Under the pieces are notes generated by a model. The model was not told the DNA's origin, made no database searches, and saw only the letters and a list, made by a program, of their open reading frames with translations. Source: Fodinibius sp052060035 (GTDB lineage Bacteria; Bacteroidota; Rhodothermia; Balneolales; Balneolaceae). Taken from it: DNA of 64,000 nt. The stretch is from the NCBI RefSeq assembly GCF_052060035.1, contig NZ_JBPOEA010000002.1:310001-374000 (forward strand). Reading direction: 5' to 3'. Of this stretch, positions 60,385 to 64,000 are shown in pieces (position 1 is the first letter of the stretch; each line of letters starts with the position of its first letter). The position numbers and the translations under genes are program-made.

Positions 60385-61905
60385 TTAGAAAATCGGGGAT
60401 CCTGTCATTTCTTTAGGTTGTTTAATCCCCATTAGTTTTAGCAGGGTAGGAGCAACATCAGCCAGAATACCGTCTTTCATCTTAATATTTGGCTCGTTTA
60501 AAATAAGTGCAGGCACCGGTGCTGAAGTATGGGCTGTATGAGGGCTTCCATCCTCGTTGATCAGGCAATCGGCATTTCCATGATCGGCAATAATAAGAAT
60601 TTTATAATTGTGTTTGGTTGCAGTTTCAACAACTCTCTTTAATTGTTGATCGATAGTTTCCACTGCTTTAATAGTTGCATCCATACTGCCGGTGTGACCT
60701 ACCATGTCAGGATTAGCAAAATTAAGAATACCCAAATGGTATTTTTCAGTATTTAATTGAGTACAGAGTGCATCCGTTACCTCAAGAGCACTCATTTCGG
60801 GCTGAAGATCGTAGGTAGCAACTTTTGGGCTCGGTATTAATATACGCTCTTCCCCTTCAAAGGCCGTTTCTTCACCGCCATTGAAAAAGTAGGTGACATG
60901 CGGATATTTTTCTGTTTCAGCGATACGTAACTGCTTCAGATGATGCTTGCTAACAATTTCGCCCAAGGTGTTCTTTAATCTTAAGGGCGGGTAGGCCACT
61001 TGAACATGATTAAAGGTATCGTCATACGAAGTAAAAGTTACATAATGCAGGTTCAGGTTTTTCTCTACCTTGAATTTATCAAAGCCTGTTTCAGTTAAAG
61101 CGCGGGTGATTTGGCGCGCCCGGTCCCCCCGGATATTATAGAAGATGACCACATCATCTTTTTGGATACGAGAATCGGGAGATGAATTGATAAGTTTTGG
61201 CTTAACAAATTCATCAGTTACGTCTTCATCATACGATGACTGAAGTGCTTCAACAGCATTATCAAATTGTTCTCCTTCGCCGTGAACCAGTAAATCATAA
61301 GCCAGTTGTGTTCGTTCCCAGCGGTTATCTCTATCCATTGCGTAGTATCGGCCTACAATAGAAGCAATTTCACCGGCCCCGATATTTTTGGCTTGCTGCT
61401 GAAATTCCTTTACGTAGTCGATACCTCCATGAGGGGAGGTATCGCGTCCATCGGTAAAAGCATGAACATAGGTATTGTCAATGCCCGTGGATTGAGCAAA
61501 TTTCAGTAGGGCAAAAAGATGTTCATTATAGCTGTGTACCCCGCCATCAGAAAACAGCCCCATAATATGGATGCGACCATTTTTCTTTGCTTTTTCGAAG
61601 GCCTTCTTCAAGACATCATTGTTGAAAAAGCTGCCATCCTCAATAGATTTATTGACACGGGTTAATTCCTGGGGCACAATTCGCCCCGCACCTATATTCA
61701 GATGGCCGACTTCAGAATTGCCGAATTGTCCATCAGGTAAGCCAACATCTTTACCGCTGGCCGACAATTTAGAATGGGGATTATTGACAAAAAGAGAATC
61801 GATAAACGGCTTTTGCGCTTTGTCAATTGCGCTTACTTCGGGATTTTCGGCCAACCCGAAGCCGTCTAAGATTACAAGAAGTGCTTTGGAATAAGGGTTA
61901 GCCAA
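60385..61905 (-). CDS. gpmI: 2,3-bisphosphoglycerate-independent phosphoglycerate mutase GpmI
   Basis: A 506-residue alkaline-phosphatase-superfamily enzyme of glycolysis interconverting 3- and 2-phosphoglycerate. Nucleophile Ser64 in FGNSEVGHLNIG, metal Asp in LVILDGFG (about 14), ADHGNAD (about 442) and the VHAFTDGRDTSP motif are intact; length is standard. It begins 12 bases after the rpsT stop on the same strand, hence probably in one operon. Confidence 0.97.
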   Translation of the reverse strand: MANPYSKALLVILDGFGLAENPEVSAIDKAQKPFIDSLFVNNPHSKLSASGKDVGLPDGQFGNSEVGHLNIGAGRIVPQELTRVNKSIEDGSFFNNDVLKKAFEKAKKNGRIHIMGLFSDGGVHSYNEHLFALLKFAQSTGIDNTYVHAFTDGRDTSPHGGIDYVKEFQQQAKNIGAGEIASIVGRYYAMDRDNRWERTQLAYDLLVHGEGEQFDNAVEALQSSYDEDVTDEFVKPKLINSSPDSRIQKDDVVIFYNIRGDRARQITRALTETGFDKFKVEKNLNLHYVTFTSYDDTFNHVQVAYPPLRLKNTLGEIVSKHHLKQLRIAETEKYPHVTYFFNGGEETAFEGEERILIPSPKVATYDLQPEMSALEVTDALCTQLNTEKYHLGILNFANPDMVGHTGSMDATIKAVETIDQQLKRVVETATKHNYKILIIADHGNADCLINEDGSPHTAHTSAPVPALILNEPNIKMKDGILADVAPTLLKLMGIKQPKEMTGSPIF

Positions 61906-61917
61906 TAGACTTTTCTT

Positions 61918-62169
61918 TTACAAGCTGTTAACGTGATTCGCTATTTTTGACTTTTTGCGCGCGGCAAAGTTCTTGTGAACAAAGTCTTTAGCAGCCATTT
62001 TATCAAGATATGAACTGGCTTCTTTAAAAGCTTTTTCTGCTTCTTCTTTTTCAGTGGTTTCAAGCGCTTTATTAATTAATGTCTTCATTTTAGAGCGCTT
62101 GGCTTGATTTCGGACACGACGCTTCTCGTTTTGTCGTACTCGTTTTTTTGCTGATTGATGTTGTGGCAT
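61918..62169 (-). CDS. rpsT: 30S ribosomal protein S20
   Basis: An 83-residue, Lys/Arg-rich protein: PQHQSAKKRVRQNEKRRVRN start, ALETTEKEEAEKAFKEASS and the end NFAARKKSKIANHVNSL are S20-typical. The family start is the ATG at 62169; an upstream in-frame extension to 62268 is not part of S20. It is followed by gpmI and divergent from cmk. Confidence 0.97.
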   Translation of the reverse strand: MPQHQSAKKRVRQNEKRRVRNQAKRSKMKTLINKALETTEKEEAEKAFKEASSYLDKMAAKDFVHKNFAARKKSKIANHVNSL

Positions 62170-62319
62170 GATTTCTAAGAGTTTCTTATCAGTTCTGGAA
62201 ATTAATTTGTATTTTCTGCGCCAATTCAGAAAGACGTCAAAGTTAAAATTTCTGGAAGTGTTAAACAAGAAATCATTGAAAAATTAGTAAATTAAAGGTA
62301 AGTTAGGAGACTTTCGTTT

Positions 62320-62973
62320 ATGATCATAGTGATCGATGGTCCGGCTGGTTCGGGCAAAAGTTCAACGGCCCGTGCAATAGCAGACAAGTTAGATATTGAA
62401 TACCTCGATTCCGGGGCCTTGTATAGAACGGCTACCTTGATTTATTTGGAAGCGAACCGGGATAAGGAAGCGTTCTTTATTTTGTTGAATCAGAAAAAGA
62501 TCTCGTTTTATTATGAGGATCAGAAATTTCATGTAGCGATAGATGGAGAATCGGTTACCGATAAGATACGAACTACTGAAGTAACCAAAGCTGTTAGTGA
62601 GGTTGCAGCACTTCCTCGCGTTCGATCTTTTGTGAATAATTTGATGCGTGATGTTGTTTTAGAAGGTGTATATGTTGCCGAAGGACGTGATCTGGGAACG
62701 GCTGTTTTTCCTGATGCGGAACTGAAGTTTTTTATGTCTGCGGATTTGGAAGAACGTGCTAAACGTCGATTAAAAGAACGAAAGGAAAAAAATCCCGGAT
62801 TAAGTTTAAAAGAAGTGAAACAAAATATTGCCGAACGAGATTTAAAAGATTCTAAACGTCAGGCTGATCCGTTGAAAAAAGCCGCTGACGCTATCGAACT
62901 TGATACAACGAACTTAACGTTTGAACAGCAAGTTGATAAAATTTGTTCAATGATAAGCGAAGAACTAAAGTAA
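62320..62973 (+). CDS. cmk: Cytidylate kinase Cmk
   Basis: A 217-residue P-loop kinase that phosphorylates CMP/dCMP. P-loop DGPAGSGKSS (about 6-15), LDSGALYRT (about 30-38), VAEGRDLGTAVFPDA (GRD motif) and lid RRLKERKEK are conserved. Followed by rpsA at 85 bases, the widely conserved cmk-rpsA arrangement. Confidence 0.97.
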   Translation: MIIVIDGPAGSGKSSTARAIADKLDIEYLDSGALYRTATLIYLEANRDKEAFFILLNQKKISFYYEDQKFHVAIDGESVTDKIRTTEVTKAVSEVAALPRVRSFVNNLMRDVVLEGVYVAEGRDLGTAVFPDAELKFFMSADLEERAKRRLKERKEKNPGLSLKEVKQNIAERDLKDSKRQADPLKKAADAIELDTTNLTFEQQVDKICSMISEELK

Positions 62974-63057
62974 GATAAATAAGAACTTTAATTATAACTC
63001 TAATCTAATCCCATTCCGAAGAATTTTGGAATGCGGTAATTTTAACTAAAACTCATA

Positions 63058-64000
63058 ATGACCGAAGAAGTAAAAGAAGAACAAGCTAACAAAAAACAGG
63101 AGCAGGATACAGCTACCGAGGAGGTAACTGAAGAAACTGCTGTTGAAACAACTACTGAAGAAGAAGTTCAGGTTGAACCGGAACAAGAGGAAATAGCAGT
63201 ATTTTCCGGCGATGTAGAGGAAGAAGAAACATATACTTATGATCAACTGCAGGCTGCATCGGAAGATTATTCTGATGAAGAGTTTCATCAGCTTGCAGGT
63301 ATGTACGAAGATACGCTTAACGAAATTGAAGAAAAAGAGATTGTAACAGGGCGTGTTGTTTCTGTTGATGAAGATTATGTTGTCGTTGATATTGGTTTTA
63401 AATCAGAAGGGATGGTGCAAACTAATGAATTCCCTGACGAAGTGGTTGAAACCCTTGAGCCCGGCGACGAAGTTGATGTATTTTTAGATAAAGTTGAAGA
63501 CCAGGAGGGCCAGCTAATTCTGTCTCGTCGCAAGGCTGATATTCTGCATGCTTGGGAGACCATTGAACGCGCAGCTGAGACCGGCGAAATTGTTGAAGGA
63601 AAGATTCAACGTCGTATTAAAGGTGGTATGGTTGCCGATATTATGGGCATTGATGCATTCTTGCCCGGATCTCAAATTGATGTAAGACCTGTTCGCGACT
63701 TTGATGCCTATGTTGGTAAGACGATGGAGTTTCAGGTTGTTAAGCTGAACATGTCTGCCGAAAACGTAGTTGTTTCTCACCGTGCGCTTATTGAGTCTGA
63801 TCTCGAAGAGCAGCGCGAAGAGATTCTCTCAACTATTGAGGAAGGGCAGGTGCTTGAAGGTATCGTCAAAAACATTACCGACTTCGGTGTCTTTATCGAT
63901 CTCGGCGGTGTTGACGGTCTGCTTCACATTACTGATCTGTCTTGGGGACGTGTTGACCATCCCGAAGAAATTGTATCACTTGATCAGCGACTCAATGTTG
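63058..64000 (+). CDS. rpsA: 30S ribosomal protein S1, partial
   Basis: The 3' end lies beyond the right edge; 314 residues are visible. After an acidic N-terminal extension (EEVTEETAVETTTEEEVQ...) rich in Glu, S1/OB motifs begin near residue 95 (VTGRVVSVDEDYVVVDIGFKS), followed by GKIQRRIKGGMVADIMGIDA and GIVKNITDFGVFIDLGGVDG with a third S1 repeat. The acidic extension is typical of FCB-group S1. Start ATG at 63058. Confidence 0.96.
   Translation, partial: MTEEVKEEQANKKQEQDTATEEVTEETAVETTTEEEVQVEPEQEEIAVFSGDVEEEETYTYDQLQAASEDYSDEEFHQLAGMYEDTLNEIEEKEIVTGRVVSVDEDYVVVDIGFKSEGMVQTNEFPDEVVETLEPGDEVDVFLDKVEDQEGQLILSRRKADILHAWETIERAAETGEIVEGKIQRRIKGGMVADIMGIDAFLPGSQIDVRPVRDFDAYVGKTMEFQVVKLNMSAENVVVSHRALIESDLEEQREEILSTIEEGQVLEGIVKNITDFGVFIDLGGVDGLLHITDLSWGRVDHPEEIVSLDQRLNV

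Noticed and set aside
62170..62268. N-terminal extension of rpsT
   Set aside because: S20 proteins begin at MPQHQSAKKR; the extra 33 residues are upstream sequence.
1..64000. CRISPR arrays, transposases, integrases, prophage
   Set aside because: No repeat-spacer array, no DDE/DEDD or recombinase motifs and no phage structural genes were seen on either strand.

Overview
The window looks like a chromosomal segment from a member of the FCB superphylum, most likely Balneolota or a close relative of Bacteroidota. The reasons are a PorV/PorQ-type outer-membrane barrel beside a DUF4835 protein, a DUF4175 giant membrane protein, a BatA/BatB-type VWA protein, four-helix-bundle (S23-type) genes, an exosortase-like membrane protein, weak Shine-Dalgarno sequences and a moderate, slightly AT-rich composition. 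This phylum call is inference from gene content; no 16S gene is present. There is no transposase, integrase, prophage or CRISPR array.

Layout. 1-10.4 kb (minus strand): the end of one efflux operon (partial TolC-type protein), then a complete heavy-metal RND operon (outer-membrane factor, lipoprotein adaptor, CzcA/CusA pump, small DUF2231-like membrane protein), preceded by a thioesterase-response regulator-histidine kinase operon that probably controls it. 10.5-18.7 kb (plus): a three-domain rhodanese, a luciferase-like flavin oxidoreductase, small membrane proteins, UppP, an FNR-type regulator, and a DUF6448 / HMA / P1B-ATPase operon with an FNR-like box in front of it. 18.8-25.7 kb (minus): two acyl-CoA dehydrogenases and a full fixABCX set (ETF beta, ETF alpha, flavoprotein quinone reductase, ferredoxin), i.e. 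fatty or amino-acid acyl-CoA oxidation feeding the quinone pool. 25.9-29.8 kb: cell-envelope genes (DUF4835, PorV/Q-like barrel, HhH-barrel protein).

30-38.3 kb (plus): a sulfate island with two paralogous SLC13/TrkA-C permeases, cysQ, cysC, cysD and cysN, interrupted by a frameshifted four-helix-bundle gene. No APS/PAPS reductase or sulfite reductase lies in the window, so the fate of PAPS (assimilation or sulfation) is open. 38.7-43.1 kb: an exosortase-fold protein that has lost all three catalytic residues, glycerate kinase, a VWA protein, an intact four-helix-bundle gene enclosed by inverted repeats, and a HAD phosphatase. 43.2-54.1 kb: DUF4175, a metallo-beta-lactamase-fold hydrolase, a MerR regulator, a glycosyltransferase plus methyltransferase, a double universal stress protein, an SQR-like flavoprotein with a small OB-like partner, and an MgtC/DUF4010 protein. 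54.2-55.0 kb: a six-tRNA cluster (Glu, His, Glu, Cys, Arg, Pro). 55-64 kb: a glycosyltransferase, an unknown exported protein, then housekeeping genes clpC, gpmI, rpsT, cmk and the start of rpsA.

The most unusual theme is non-coding. Many short spacers between co-directional genes (20.1, 23.8, 24.9, 36.9, 38.4, 40.7, 41.9-42.3 kb) are low-complexity word repeats that are imperfectly self-complementary. Each spacer has its own word, and in one case the hairpin loop contains a whole S23-family gene. This resembles the architecture of 23S rRNA intervening sequences, but outside rRNA.
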